A stretch of DNA of 64,000 nucleotides from Pontibacter sp. HSC-14F20 (GCF_019599265.1 NZ_JAHZTC010000006.1:1-64000); one strand, 5' to 3'; numbered from the stretch's first letter, positions 34,672 to 43,980 are shown. Made by a program: numbers and translations. The notes: generated by a model from the letters alone, not told the origin.

Positions 34672-35424
34672 ATGGCACGCATTGCACTTGTAACAGGAGC
34701 TACATCAGGTATAGGCCGCGCCACGGCATTTGCTTTGGCCAAAGCGGGCTTTCATATCATCGCAACAGGTCGCAGAGCAGAGCGCTTGGAGGAGCTGCAG
34801 CAGCAGATCACGGAGGTGCCGGTGCACACGCTGACTTTTGATGTGCGTGACCGAGAGGCTGTGCAGGAGGCCATCAGCAACTTGCCTGACGATTGGAAAG
34901 GTGTAGATGTGCTGGTGAACAATGCCGGCAATGCCCATGGCCTGGCGCCGGTGCAGAGCGGCAACCTGAACGATTGGGACGCGATGCTCGACATCAATGT
35001 AAAGGGGCTGCTTTATGTGACCCATGCTGTGCTTCCCCTCATGCTCAACCGCAAGAAAGGCCACATTATCAACATCGGTTCCATTGCCGGCAAAGAGGTA
35101 TACGCCAATGGTAATGTGTATTGTGCCTCCAAGTTTGCAGTAGACGCCATTTCCAAAGGTATGCGTATCGACCTCGTGCAGGAAGGTATAAAGGTATCGG
35201 AGGTGAACCCTGGCCTGGTGGAGACAGAATTTTCGGAGGTGCGCTTTAAAGGTGACAAGGAACGTGCTGCCAGTGTATACCAGGGTTATGAGCCGCTGCG
35301 TGCAGAAGATATAGCTGATCTGATTACCTTTATGGTGACGCGCCCGGCCCACGTGAACATTGCGGAGGTGATGATTTTGCCAGCTGCGCAGGCATCCTCC
35401 ACTGTGGTGAACAAACAGCTGTAA
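34672..35424 (+). CDS. SDR oxidoreductase (YdfG-like NADP-dependent)
   Basis: 250 residues. TGATSGIGRATAFALAKAG, ATGRRAERL (Arg pair suggests NADP), VNNAGNAHGL, catalytic Ser in INIGSIAGKEVY and Tyr-Lys in YCASK. ETEFSEVRFKGD near residue 185 is the YdfG-type loop acting on 3-hydroxy acids such as serine/allo-threonine; I infer a related substrate. It starts 1 nt after porT ends and may be co-transcribed. An AGGTATAGG word encodes the SGIG of the cofactor loop. Confidence 0.9.
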   Translation: MARIALVTGATSGIGRATAFALAKAGFHIIATGRRAERLEELQQQITEVPVHTLTFDVRDREAVQEAISNLPDDWKGVDVLVNNAGNAHGLAPVQSGNLNDWDAMLDINVKGLLYVTHAVLPLMLNRKKGHIINIGSIAGKEVYANGNVYCASKFAVDAISKGMRIDLVQEGIKVSEVNPGLVETEFSEVRFKGDKERAASVYQGYEPLRAEDIADLITFMVTRPAHVNIAEVMILPAAQASSTVVNKQL

Positions 35425-35521
35425 CCTTTTTCTTCAACAACCCACCCTAGCGGGCGATCGTACCTACAGGGAGAAAGTCCGTAAGAGTTGCGGACCCAAG
35501 TTGAAGAAAAACAGAAAAGAT

Positions 35522-35779
35522 ATGGCTAATAATAAAGATAACCAGAACAGACAGAAACCAGAGAGCAACGCAAATTCGCAGCCAATGCCGGATAAGTATT
35601 CCAATGAAGCGAACCACAAAGGCGCAACAGATCTCGGAACGGAAGGTACAAAAGCTACGGCCAGCCAACAGCAGGGACAGGGAGCCTGGGCAGTCAAAGA
35701 CAAAGACAACCGTACTGGCAGCCGAAACAGCAGCGGTGGCGGACAAGGAGCCCAAAATGAAACAGGAAAACAAGATTAA
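35522..35779 (+). CDS. Small disordered hydrophilic protein
   Basis: 85 residues from MANNKDNQNRQKPESNANSQ; made almost only of Asn, Gln, Lys, Gly, Ser, Thr, Asp. No hydrophobic core, so probably disordered, similar in style to hydrophilin or stress-protein-like sequences. Evidence that it is a gene: an ATG preceded by an A-rich stretch and a strong terminator 17 bp after the stop. Function unknown. Confidence 0.6.
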   Translation: MANNKDNQNRQKPESNANSQPMPDKYSNEANHKGATDLGTEGTKATASQQQGQGAWAVKDKDNRTGSRNSSGGGQGAQNETGKQD

Positions 35780-35792
35780 CTTGTAGTATAAG

Positions 35793-35826
35793 AAAAGAGA
35801 GCCGGCTTAGCAGTCGGCTCTCTTTT
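35793..35826 (+). terminator. Terminator after disordered-protein gene
   Basis: AAAAGAGAGCCG (35793-35804) pairs with CGGCTCTCTTTT (35815-35826), followed by more T residues. Confidence 0.88.
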
Positions 35827-35922
35827 TGTGTTATTGGTTTTCTAATCCAGGTAGTAACGTAGCATTAACTCTCCGTATCAAACCGTTTGGTATTGGTGTC
35901 CGATTCTATGGTTGAGGGTTAC

Positions 35923-37521
35923 TCAGTGGCCCTCCCTGTCAAAAGCGTGTACTTTTACGTTACTGGTGGTTTTGTCGACGGTTTCGGGTCCGAATTCGAT
36001 TTCGTTGCCCCGCTTCGTGTCATACACAATGGTCTTACGACGCCAGCCTTTTACGCTTGACTTGTCTTTGATTTCGTCTTCACCGCGTCCGCCCACTATC
36101 ACGACGCGTATTCCTTTGTTTACATCACCGCTTACTTCAAATTCATCGTCCTCGGCCAGGCCGTGCAGAGTAATCTGCTTGGTTTCGCTGCGTTTGAAAA
36201 CCCGGTGGTATACCTGCTGGTCGTCCGATAATCGAATTACCTTGACGGCAGTCTCTTCGTCGTTCAAGCGCTCAACTTCAAACCGTTCTTCCGTATCAGT
36301 CCCGATTACCAAAGGATTCTCAGCCAGGTGCAGGTAAAACGCATGTGCAGCCTGAGGCAGCAAATCACGGCGGCTTTTCAGTATGCTTATTGTTTCCTCA
36401 CCTAAGTGCTCGTATACCTTGGGCGGAAACTGCCGGATGGCCCGTTCAATGACCTCATCTGTCAGGGAAGTCTGCAGTTCAGTGGCGATCTGCTGGTAGT
36501 CTTCGGCGGTCAGTTCGGTCAGGGCGCGCTGGTCAATAAAGCTGGCGTTCATCATCAGGGCATACACATCTCTGTACTCAGGACCGAAGGTCTCAAACTT
36601 CCGGATAGCCCACTTGCGGCTGAAAAGCCAGGTAATGACCCCATCATCAAACTTAAAAAAGGTATTGTCGCGGTCTTTAGGTATAGCGCGGTAGTGCTTG
36701 TTATTGCCATCGTCGTATACCGCCCATTCCCACTGGCCTTCATGCCGATCCCAGTCGTTGATGAACAGATCGAAGAGGCGGGCACGGGCAAATTCACGCT
36801 GATCTATAAAGTGGTCATCATCGCCGAAACGCTTCTTGAGCATCTTTTTAGAACTGGCAATATCCACGGCGTTACCGAGCATGGGGGTAAGGGTGCGTTC
36901 GTCGTTGTATTTTTCCTCGATCATGAACACACGGTCCTGAAACCTGTCGCTATACTCTCCAAAAGTGGTATCGGAAGGAAGTACGTAGACCAGTTCCGGT
37001 TTTGAGTGCGGTATACCAGCTGCTTCTGCCATGGTGGGTAGTACAAAGGCTGCATACGGATTGATGGCCGAGGTCTGATCGCGGAGCACATCCGCTACAA
37101 AGGTGTTGCGCCAAAACTTGGGCAGGATGCCGGCCGGGTCTTTGTCCAGTGAGCGGAGTGCATAGGTGAAGCCGCTGTCATCGATCAGGGTAAGGCTGGT
37201 GGTCTGCATACCGCCTCCGAGCTTCTCTATGGACAAGCCGCCCTTGGCCGTTTTCATGTCGAAAACACTGACTGTCACAGGCGTGGTCCATACCTCTCGG
37301 TAATGCTTGCCCCAAAAGAAATTATGGAACCCCGTGCGTTTATAATGCTGGCCAGCCATTACGGTGACACTGTCTACATCCGCTGGAGAAGCGGTTTTAA
37401 GTTGTTGATAATGAGCCTGGTCAATGACAGGTGTTTTAGCGAAGAAATTCCTGCGGGCACAGCCTGAGGAAAAAAGGAGAATGCACGCGAGTGAGAGAAC
37501 GTGCAGGTGGTAGCTTTTCAT
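35923..37521 (-). CDS. Large lipoprotein with kinase-like DWDRH motif, possibly truncated
   Basis: 532 residues from MKSYHLHVLSLACILLFSSGC (lipobox SSGC). A second Met six residues upstream is less likely. The central part holds ARARLFDLFINDWDRHEGQWEWAVY...YRAIPKDRDNTFFKFD, a metal/phosphotransfer-looking HRD-like pair (DWDRHEGQ and PKDRDNTF) reminiscent of secreted CotH/Fam20-type kinases. From memory, related Bacteroidota proteins continue into a C-terminal outer-membrane barrel after a 'YDT..GNEIEFGPET' segment. This protein stops right after that segment, so a lost barrel is inferred. Function not established. Confidence 0.65.
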   Translation of the reverse strand: MKSYHLHVLSLACILLFSSGCARRNFFAKTPVIDQAHYQQLKTASPADVDSVTVMAGQHYKRTGFHNFFWGKHYREVWTTPVTVSVFDMKTAKGGLSIEKLGGGMQTTSLTLIDDSGFTYALRSLDKDPAGILPKFWRNTFVADVLRDQTSAINPYAAFVLPTMAEAAGIPHSKPELVYVLPSDTTFGEYSDRFQDRVFMIEEKYNDERTLTPMLGNAVDIASSKKMLKKRFGDDDHFIDQREFARARLFDLFINDWDRHEGQWEWAVYDDGNNKHYRAIPKDRDNTFFKFDDGVITWLFSRKWAIRKFETFGPEYRDVYALMMNASFIDQRALTELTAEDYQQIATELQTSLTDEVIERAIRQFPPKVYEHLGEETISILKSRRDLLPQAAHAFYLHLAENPLVIGTDTEERFEVERLNDEETAVKVIRLSDDQQVYHRVFKRSETKQITLHGLAEDDEFEVSGDVNKGIRVVIVGGRGEDEIKDKSSVKGWRRKTIVYDTKRGNEIEFGPETVDKTTSNVKVHAFDREGH

Positions 37522-37696
37522 GCAAAGTAGGTTATTCATTTTATCTGCCTATCTAACGTAAATCAGCGCTAATGTTTACAGACGAGCCGTTGTATAGGAT
37601 TTTTTTTCGTTACAGGGCACTTAATGCTGCTGACAAAGCGACAATTTAAAGTATAGAGAGGGCGGGTTTAAAGTGAAACTACACCTGCTTTAAAAC

Positions 37697-37733
37697 CACA
37701 AAGAGGCTGCCTTGTTCAGACAACCTCTTTGTG
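37697..37733 (-). terminator. Hairpin after OmpA/lectin-like gene
   Basis: CACAAAGAGG (37697-37706) and CCTCTTTGTG (37724-37733) are a perfect 10-bp stem. On the minus strand it is followed by GGTTTTAAA. It lies 22 bp beyond the OmpA gene stop. Confidence 0.75.
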
Positions 37734-37755
37734 TATGGCAGGTATAGCCGGTATT

Positions 37756-38970
37756 CTACTTTTTTACAAACTCCACCCGCCTGTTGTTTGATTTCGCTTC
37801 GGCTGTCGCATTCTTGTCAATTGGTTTAGATTCGCCCCAGCCTTTGGCCTCTAACCGTTCGGATGTAATGCCCTGCCCGATCAGGTATGTTCTGACAGAC
37901 TCTGCCCGCTGCTGGCTGAGTTTCATGTTCGCATTGTCGTCACCGTCGCTGTCCGTATGGCCTTCTACGCTGAACTTTAGGTTGGGCTGTTCTTCCATAA
38001 GTTTGGCGATGCTGTGGAGCGTACCTGCCGACTCCGGACGAATATCTGCCTTGTTCACATCGAACTTAATGCCATAGGTGACTATTTTGCCATCTGCAGC
38101 CATCTGGTCGTATAGTTTCTTGCCGCCTTCAGCAATCAGTACGTTTTTAACCATCGTGTTCGCATCAATGCGCTTGTCTATTTCTATGCGCAGGCCGGTT
38201 GGTGTACCTGTTACATTCGGGATGTTGATCAGGCGCTCTTCGTCCAGGTATACCTTCATGCTGCGCTTGTTAAAAGCGATGGACAGGTGTCGCCACTGAT
38301 TATTCACGCCTTTTTCTTTTAACTCCTCTGACTCAGAACCATAAGATTTAAACCTGACGCTGTTTGCCCGCACATCGATCGGGTCCCAGAAGTGCCCGTT
38401 TATTGGTTCTTTATAATTTTCCAGGTCATCTACCAGAAATATATCATAGGCTACGTTGGGGTTGTCGCTGTCAAAGTAGAGGTCCATCTCGATCGTAAAT
38501 GTTTCGGGGAGCCAGTTTTCACGTTTCATGAGCGGTTTGATACTTGTTCCTGTAGCAACCAGGTTGATGACCGGTTCGCCTCCAAAATCGGCTACTTCGG
38601 CATTGCCCTTGTTCAAGTCCCAGCGTGAGGGGAACTCCCCATTTTCCTCGCCTGCGAGGTTGTCCGAAAACAGCACTTTATCGCCCGACACGAAATCATA
38701 CTTGCTCCAGGCTTTCATCTTCACTTCCTCTGACCCAGTCTCGCCCGCTTTGGCGGCACTGCGCTTGGAGTCGCTTTTCTCAGCCGGAGCTTCTTTTTTG
38801 CCTTCCAGCGTTTCATCTATTGACTTATCAATCTGTTGGTCTACTTTCTGATTGATTTTGTTGTTGATTTTATTTTTGAGGTTTTTGCCCACGTTCAGTT
38901 GGGCTGCAGCTGGTGTAAAACAAAGAAAAACCAGTGCAAGAAGTCCGGTGAAAAAAGCATGTGTTTTCAT
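37756..38970 (-). CDS. OmpA-family protein with LamG/ConA-like middle domain
   Basis: 404 residues. Signal peptide (MKTHAFFTGLLALVFLCFTPAAAQ), then a Lys/Asn-rich amphipathic helix (residues ~27-55: NKINQKVDQQIDKSIDETLEG), a ~200-residue beta-sandwich-like region (ETFTIEMDLYFDSDNPN, WRHLSIAFNKRSMKVYLDEERLI) resembling laminin-G lectin folds, and a C-terminal OmpA domain (FDVNKADIRPES, FSVEGHTDSDGDDNANMKLSQQRAESV, NNRRVEFVKK). It should sit at the outer membrane and bind peptidoglycan; the ligand of the lectin-like part is unknown. Confidence 0.85.
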   Translation of the reverse strand: MKTHAFFTGLLALVFLCFTPAAAQLNVGKNLKNKINNKINQKVDQQIDKSIDETLEGKKEAPAEKSDSKRSAAKAGETGSEEVKMKAWSKYDFVSGDKVLFSDNLAGEENGEFPSRWDLNKGNAEVADFGGEPVINLVATGTSIKPLMKRENWLPETFTIEMDLYFDSDNPNVAYDIFLVDDLENYKEPINGHFWDPIDVRANSVRFKSYGSESEELKEKGVNNQWRHLSIAFNKRSMKVYLDEERLINIPNVTGTPTGLRIEIDKRIDANTMVKNVLIAEGGKKLYDQMAADGKIVTYGIKFDVNKADIRPESAGTLHSIAKLMEEQPNLKFSVEGHTDSDGDDNANMKLSQQRAESVRTYLIGQGITSERLEAKGWGESKPIDKNATAEAKSNNRRVEFVKK

Positions 38971-39291
38971 AATACAACAGGTATAGTACTATGAGAAAGG
39001 TATGGTATATAATTATAATTTAAATGTGTATAGTTATATTATTAGTAAATGTATTCGTCTCAGGAGTAGATGTGCTGTGAGTAAGGGTGAATATCAGTCA
39101 GTTAAAGCCAGTAATGGCTTTTATTTTCTTTTCTGCGCTATCGATTGCGTCTTGAAGCAACGTGTTTTTACTGGTTTTAAAATCTTCAGGAGTTAGGTTT
39201 GCTTCTGTATTTGGTGCAATTTAGAATAATTGGGTGTAGGTTCAATCAGACTAAAAGATACCTTTGGACAGCGTTTTGTAGCGATCTTTTG
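38971..39291. other. 321-bp AT-rich gap with no supported gene
   Basis: It contains TATA-rich sequence near 39000-39050 and a short open frame (39002-39196, plus strand) without recognisable features. No hairpins or repeats of note. Together with the following genes it forms an AT-rich island. Confidence 0.5.
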
Positions 39292-39495
39292 CTATGGTTC
39301 ATATTCTAAAATATCACCAGGCTGGCACTCTAACGCTTGGCAAATGGCTTCCAGAGTGGAGAACCTGATAGCTTTTGCTTTGCCTGTTTTCAGAATAGAA
39401 AGATTTGCAGTAGTTATACCTATAGCATCAGCCAACTCTGTGCTTTTCATCCCTTTTTTTGCTAGCATTCTATCAAGGTTAATAAGGATAGGCAT
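39292..39495 (-). CDS. XRE/Cro-CI-type regulator (YozG-like)
   Basis: 67 residues making up one HTH domain: MPILINLDRMLAKKGMKSTELADAIGITTANLSILKTGKAKAIRFSTLEAICQALECQPGDILEYEP is typical of YozG-like Cro/CI proteins (recognition helix TTANLSILKTGKAKA). These are regularly found next to a DUF2975 membrane protein, as here: the DUF2975 gene ends 3 nt upstream, so the regulator is the downstream gene of a two-gene operon. It probably represses its own operon at the palindrome 40326-40387. Confidence 0.9.
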   Translation of the reverse strand: MPILINLDRMLAKKGMKSTELADAIGITTANLSILKTGKAKAIRFSTLEAICQALECQPGDILEYEP

Positions 39496-39498
39496 TTC

Positions 39499-40328
39499 CT
39501 AAACAGTCAGTTGATGCTCCTTTTCAAGTGTGTTTCCTAACTTAAGGAGAGAACTTAGCACGACTAGAGAAAGTCCAACAAGTAATAATGTAAAGTTTAA
39601 ATCCAACCGCGGATTCATCGTTACTTGTAATGTCTCTCTTGCACCATTTTTTAATGCTGTGATAATCATAATACCAAAATATTGGGAATATATAAAATTG
39701 ATGACCACTGTAATTAACTCTGCTATAATTACAATAAGGCCAATCCATTTTACTTTTTGTGCAATGTTATGGCTAAACGAGTGGCTTTTGCTAAGTTGGA
39801 AGAATATACTTTTGAGGAGATAAAAAGCCAAAATACTCACCATCACGCTTATATAGGATTTTATATAATGCAGAATAATCAAAAAGGTATCAGAAGATTT
39901 AACTTTAACAAAGCCATCTGAAGCTATAATAGATGTGTTAGCCTGCAGTAAACTCTCTGAACTTGTGCCAGTGGAAGCCGGAATAACCTCTATACGGCCT
40001 TTTACGACCTCCTTATTTATATGAGGTAGATTCGCCAGGCTATCAATTTTACGTTGAGTTGATTCATTGATTTTATAAGATTTTGAATAATGGGCAGCTT
40101 GTGAAAAGTTGTTACCTGTAAGTGTAACTACGGAGTCAGGAATATTTACCTGCACTGTGACTGGAACAAGAAATCCGCTTGAATGATGGGTACTCGTTGT
40201 TTTCCATAACTTACCATCTTTAGTGAAAACTTCAACGGCTATTTGAAATATACTAAAGATGATCATGAGCCAGAATGCAACTGAAAAAATCCATACAGCC
40301 CCTTTGCTAGGTAGAAGTGTTTATTCAT
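39499..40328 (-). pseudogene. DUF2975 membrane protein, frameshifted in its N-terminus
   Basis: The long open part (from ATG at 40266, 255 residues) has DUF2975 features: helices around FLIILHYIKSYISVMVSILAFYLL, IGLIVIIAELITVVINFI and a C-terminal helix, with a periplasmic domain after helix 1. The first helix is split. MNKHFYLAKG is read from 40328, and AVWIFSVAFWLMIIFSIFQIAVEVF continues in the next frame. One extra G in the GGGG run near 40295 would restore one continuous protein. Either a real frameshift or a homopolymer error. Translation could also start at the internal ATG, giving a protein without the complete helix 1. Confidence 0.75.
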
Positions 40329-40387
40329 CCCGTTATTGTTTATCGATAACAAATATATGTTATTTATTGATAAACAATAACGGGATG
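40326..40387. promoter_or_regulatory. Nested 62-bp palindrome at the XRE-DUF2975 operon start
   Basis: CATCCCGTTATTGTTTATC (40326-40344) is exactly complementary to GATAAACAATAACGGGATG (40369-40387). Between them ATAACA (40346-40351) and TGTTAT (40358-40363) form a second, inner inverted repeat. The outer arm ends exactly in the ATG of the DUF2975 start (40328). It is a strong candidate operator for the XRE regulator, or an mRNA hairpin that hides the start codon. Confidence 0.75.
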
Positions 40388-40463
40388 AGATAATACTTAT
40401 AAAACTGAAATTATTAGTCAAATAACAAGCTAAAAATAACGGATCAAGGTTAAACACAAACAA

Positions 40464-40497
40464 AAAGCCCCGGCCAGTTTTCACCAGCCGGGGCTTT
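40464..40497. terminator. Terminator after typA
   Basis: AAAGCCCCGGC (40464-40474) pairs with GCCGGGGCTTT (40487-40497), with flanking A run on the minus-strand exit side. It lies 21 bp beyond the typA stop. Confidence 0.85.
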
Positions 40498-40518
40498 GTT
40501 ATTGAGAGCAGGCTATAC

Positions 40519-42330
40519 CTACGCTACTTCTTCTTTCTTGCTCATGCGGTTACGCTCGTTCTCGTCGAGGTAAATTTTGCGCATGCGCAGGCTCTTTGGC
40601 GTTACTTCCAGGTACTCATCCTTCTGGATGTATTCCATGGCTTCTTCCAGCGAGAAGTTCTTGGCCGGAGCGATCTTGGCGTTGTCATCAGAACCTGAAG
40701 CACGCATGTTGGTCAGCTTCTTGCCCTTTTGGATGTTCACTGTGATATCGTTCTGGCGGTTGTGCTCGCCAATTACCTGACCCATGTATACGTCTACACC
40801 CGGATCAACGAAGAAAGTACCTCTGTCCTGCAGCTTATCAATTGAGTAAGCTGTGCCCGGGCCTGTTTCCATCGAAATGATAGAACCGTTGTTACGGCCA
40901 GGTATAGTGCCTTTGTAAGGCTCGTAAGCCAGGAAGCGGTGGTTCATGATAGCCTCACCTGCAGTGGCTGTCAGCACGTTGTTACGCAGACCAATCAGAC
41001 CACGCGAAGGAATCGTAAACTCCAGGTGCTGCAGGTCGCCTTTGGGCTCCATGATGTTCAGCTCACCTTTACGCATCGATACCAACTCAATTACCTTACC
41101 AGCTGTCTCTTCCGGAACATCTACTACCAGTTGCTCGATTGGCTCGTGGCGCTGGCCGTCAACTTCTTTATAGATTACCTGTGGCTGACCTACCTGCAGT
41201 TCGTAACCTTCACGACGCATCGTCTCGATCAGTACTGACAAGTGAAGGATACCGCGACCAAATACCAGGAAGGAATCCTCACGGTCGGTTTCCTGTACGC
41301 GCAGGGCCAAGTTTTTTTCTGTTTCTTTGAACAGGCGGTCACGCAGGTGGCGTGATGTCACAAACTTGCCCTCTTTACCGAAGAAAGGAGAGTTGTTGAT
41401 TGTGAAAAGCATGTTCATGGTTGGCTCGTCAATCGAGATACGTGGAAGTGCCTCCGGATTCTCTGCATCAGCAATGGTATCGCCAATGTCGAAGCCTTCT
41501 ATACCTGTCACAGCGCAGATTTCGCCGGCAGATACTTCCTCCACTGATTTTCTACCCAAGCCTTCAAATACCTGCAGTTCTTTGATACGACCTTTCTTGA
41601 TAGAGCCGTCTGCTTTCATCAAATTGATTGGCATACCTTCTTTCAGGGTACCACGATGTACACGACCAATAGCGATACGACCTACGAATGAAGAGTAGTC
41701 AAGTGAGGTGATCTGCATTTGCGGCGTACCTTCACGATAAGGCGCTGCAGGGATCACATCAATGATGGCATCCAGTAGAGGTGTGATGTCAGTTGTTGGC
41801 TGTGTCCAGTCAGTGCTCATCCAACCCTGCTTAGAAGAGCCGTACAGCGTCGTGAAGTCCAGTTGGTCTTCAGTTGCCTCAAGGTTGAACATCAGGTCGA
41901 ACACCTGCTCGTGCACTTCATCAGGACGGCAGTTTTCTTTGTCTACTTTGTTTACAACTACAATCGGCTTCAAGCCCAGCTGAATGGCTTTGCCCAACAC
42001 GAAACGTGTCTGTGGCATGGCACCTTCAAAGGCATCTACCAGAAGGAGTACACCGTCAGCCATTTTAAGTACACGTTCTACCTCACCACCGAAGTCAGCG
42101 TGACCAGGCGTGTCGATAACGTTAATTTTAACGCCTTTGTAACGAACCGATACGTTCTTGGAAACGATCGTGATACCGCGCTCGCGCTCCAGGTCATTGT
42201 TGTCCAGAATGAGGTCGTCAAAGTGCTGGTGATCAGCGAATAGCTTTGAAGCGTGGATGATTTTGTCCACGAGCGTCGTCTTGCCGTGGTCTACGTGTGC
42301 GATAATCGCGATATTTCGAATATTTTGCAT
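40519..42330 (-). CDS. typA: Translational GTPase TypA/BipA
   Basis: 603 residues, full length. G1 [14 protein letters not shown], switch [12 protein letters not shown]3 [13 protein letters not shown]4 NKVDK and the TypA-specific C-terminal region ([42 protein letters not shown]). It binds 70S ribosomes and assists ribosome assembly and stress adaptation. It is monocistronic, with a TACCTTTG promoter element 20 nt upstream and a terminator behind. Confidence 0.97.
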   Translation of the reverse strand: MQNIRNIAIIAHVDHGKTTLVDKIIHASKLFADHQHFDDLILDNNDLERERGITIVSKNVSVRYKGVKINVIDTPGHADFGGEVERVLKMADGVLLLVDAFEGAMPQTRFVLGKAIQLGLKPIVVVNKVDKENCRPDEVHEQVFDLMFNLEATEDQLDFTTLYGSSKQGWMSTDWTQPTTDITPLLDAIIDVIPAAPYREGTPQMQITSLDYSSFVGRIAIGRVHRGTLKEGMPINLMKADGSIKKGRIKELQVFEGLGRKSVEEVSAGEICAVTGIEGFDIGDTIADAENPEALPRISIDEPTMNMLFTINNSPFFGKEGKFVTSRHLRDRLFKETEKNLALRVQETDREDSFLVFGRGILHLSVLIETMRREGYELQVGQPQVIYKEVDGQRHEPIEQLVVDVPEETAGKVIELVSMRKGELNIMEPKGDLQHLEFTIPSRGLIGLRNNVLTATAGEAIMNHRFLAYEPYKGTIPGRNNGSIISMETGPGTAYSIDKLQDRGTFFVDPGVDVYMGQVIGEHNRQNDITVNIQKGKKLTNMRASGSDDNAKIAPAKNFSLEEAMEYIQKDEYLEVTPKSLRMRKIYLDENERNRMSKKEEVA

Positions 42331-42350
42331 TGAATAGATTTTTCGAGGTG

Positions 42351-42358
42351 CAAAGGTA
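42351..42358 (-). promoter_or_regulatory. Candidate -7 promoter element of typA
   Basis: Minus-strand TACCTTTG fits TAnnTTTG, 20 nt ahead of the typA start codon. Confidence 0.45.
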
Positions 42359-42543
42359 TGTAAAAGCCTTCGTATTTTTAGTAGTCCGCTCGAAATAAAC
42401 AGGTTAGGTAATTATTAAATCTTCTCTTTCAGCACGATGGCTATTATTAAGGAGCAAACATTATGCAGGCTTCCTTTGTTCAATGAGGTATAAAATAATC
42501 AAAAGGGGCCTGCTTTTTGCTCTGGAATTTCGTAAACAACTGT

Positions 42544-43092
42544 ATGAAAACGTTTTATGTCTATACCTTACTGTTGCTGCTAAGCCTACCTGCTTGCGGC
42601 CAACAGGACCAACCCATTACCGATTCTGAAGCTGTTCTCGTCGCCTCAGCTGAGGCAGAAGCCACACAAAACGGCAGCTCCAAAAAATCTAAGCAGACTT
42701 TCGAGATCAATAAAACGGATGCCGAGTGGAAAAAGCAGCTCACGCCGGAACAGTATTTTGTACTCCGCCAGAAAGGAACCGAGCCTGCCTTCAGCGGCAA
42801 GTTTAATGATCACCACGAAAAGGGTGTCTATACCTGTGCCGCCTGTGGCAACGAGGTTTTTAGTTCCGACACCAAATTTGACTCCGGCACCGGCTGGCCC
42901 AGCTACTTTAAACCGATCTCCGGCAACAATGTGAAAGAGATCACTGACCGCAGCATGGGTATGGTGCGAACCGAAGTCGTGTGCGGCAAATGCGGCGGGC
43001 ACCTGGGGCACGTATTCGACGACGGCCCGAAGCCAACCGGTCTGCGTTACTGCCTGAACTCAGCTGCGCTTGGGTTTAAGAAAGGGAATTAA
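42544..43092 (+). CDS. msrB: Lipoprotein peptide-methionine (R)-S-oxide reductase MsrB
   Basis: 182 residues from [20 protein letters not shown], a lipoprotein signal (lipobox LPAC), so the enzyme is membrane-anchored outside the cytoplasm. SelR/MsrB domain: [24 protein letters not shown] (zinc CxxC), [27 protein letters not shown] (second CxxC) and catalytic Cys in [10 protein letters not shown]. It repairs methionine-R-sulfoxide in envelope proteins. A TATACCT word (42829-42835) encodes VYTC. Confidence 0.94.
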   Translation: MKTFYVYTLLLLLSLPACGQQDQPITDSEAVLVASAEAEATQNGSSKKSKQTFEINKTDAEWKKQLTPEQYFVLRQKGTEPAFSGKFNDHHEKGVYTCAACGNEVFSSDTKFDSGTGWPSYFKPISGNNVKEITDRSMGMVRTEVVCGKCGGHLGHVFDDGPKPTGLRYCLNSAALGFKKGN

Positions 43093-43184
43093 ATTGCTTA
43101 ATTGTTGAACGATTCGGACAGAGCGCGACCTGTCCCTACAAAACCCTTTTCAACAATTTAACCATTTAGCAATTCAACAATTAC
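43093..43184. repeat. Composite intergenic repeat: TTGTTGAA hairpin family with R2 copy 2
   Basis: ATTGCTTAATTGTTGAAC is mirrored by CAACAATTTAACCATTTAGCAATTCAACAATT, and in the loop lies the R2 unit CGATTCGGACAG...CTGTCCCTA (43110-43139) also seen at 13944. Similar TTGTTGA/TCAACAA arms occur at 48821-48953 and 49657-49743. It is non-coding and looks like a REP/MITE-type family. Confidence 0.6.
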
Positions 43185-43248
43185 TCTAATTTCAACTCTA
43201 AACTCCCATACCCCGTATTTTCTATCCAACACTAACGAGAAAATAGAG

Positions 43249-43512
43249 ATGAATGAACTACACTCCGAAGCGGATAATATAGAAAATGTGGCACAGTGCA
43301 TCATGGGTGCCTTCAGAGAGCATAGTATAGAAGCGGGCAGCGTGTTGTCTTACCAGGAGCTATACCCATACCTGCAGGAGCGCTACCCGAAGTATAAAGA
43401 TGTGCAGAAGGAAGCTGAGCACCACCTAGCTAAGCTAGCCTGGGTAACACCGGCACCTGAAGGACTGATGCTCACACAAGTGGGGCAGGAAAACCTGAAG
43501 GATACTAACTAA
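43249..43512 (+). CDS. Small hypothetical soluble protein
   Basis: 87 residues; the N-terminal half is helical (NIENVAQCIMGAFREHSIEAGSVLSYQELYPYLQERYPKY), the second half includes HHLAKLAWVTPAPEGLMLTQVGQ, which resembles a winged-helix ending. It could be a small wHTH-like protein, but there is no recognised family. Tyr-Pro-Tyr-rich codons contain partial versions of the TATACC word. Confidence 0.6.
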   Translation: MNELHSEADNIENVAQCIMGAFREHSIEAGSVLSYQELYPYLQERYPKYKDVQKEAEHHLAKLAWVTPAPEGLMLTQVGQENLKDTN

Positions 43513-43602
43513 GATCACGTTCTTTTATACTTTTTCATCCGTATACCTAGTATAGGGCATTTTAATCGGTGTCCTTATTTTACTATTTTAAGTTGAAACG
43601 AG

Positions 43603-43935
43603 ATGAAAAGGTATAGAAGCTGGATAGGAGGGATTATGCTGGTGGGGGCCATGGGCTGCACTTCGCTCTCGGAAGGAGGCGGAGGTACATTGCCTCCTGA
43701 TCCGAACCACTCACAGCGTGTCAGGTATAGCGAGGGAGATCCGGTGCGTAAACAAATGTATGAGCAGGCAAGCGACATTAACCGCAAGCGCAGTATGGAA
43801 GTATACGATCGCAATGCGCCGGTTAATCTGCCGCCCGAAATACGACCTCAGCAATTGCCCAATGCCCCTGTAGACTCTACACGACACCACATCCTGCGCA
43901 TACTCCCCACCAAACCGCCAGTTGGAAACAACTAA
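43603..43935 (+). CDS. Small lipoprotein, hypothetical
   Basis: 110 residues, lipobox VGAMGC (Cys19) after MKRYRSWIGGIML. The mature part is Gly/Pro/Arg-rich and probably disordered (TLPPDPNHSQRVRYSEGDPVRKQMYEQASDINRK). No domain recognised. A bidirectional terminator follows 5 nt after the stop. A CAGGTATAGC word (43722-43731) is inside the gene. Confidence 0.65.
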   Translation: MKRYRSWIGGIMLVGAMGCTSLSEGGGGTLPPDPNHSQRVRYSEGDPVRKQMYEQASDINRKRSMEVYDRNAPVNLPPEIRPQQLPNAPVDSTRHHILRILPTKPPVGNN

Positions 43936-43940
43936 GGTAT

Positions 43941-43980
43941 AAACAAGAAGCGCTGCCTCACCGGGCAGCGCTTCTTGTTT
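43941..43980. terminator. Strong bidirectional terminator (17-bp stem)
   Basis: A perfect 17-bp stem, 43941-43957 with 43964-43980, AT-rich at the base and GCGCTGCC at the top. It serves the lipoprotein gene (plus) and the convergent acidic protein gene (minus), whose stop codon is part of the base. Confidence 0.9.

Noticed and set aside
39002..39196. 64-codon plus-strand frame in the AT-rich gap
   Set aside because: Low complexity start and no supporting context.
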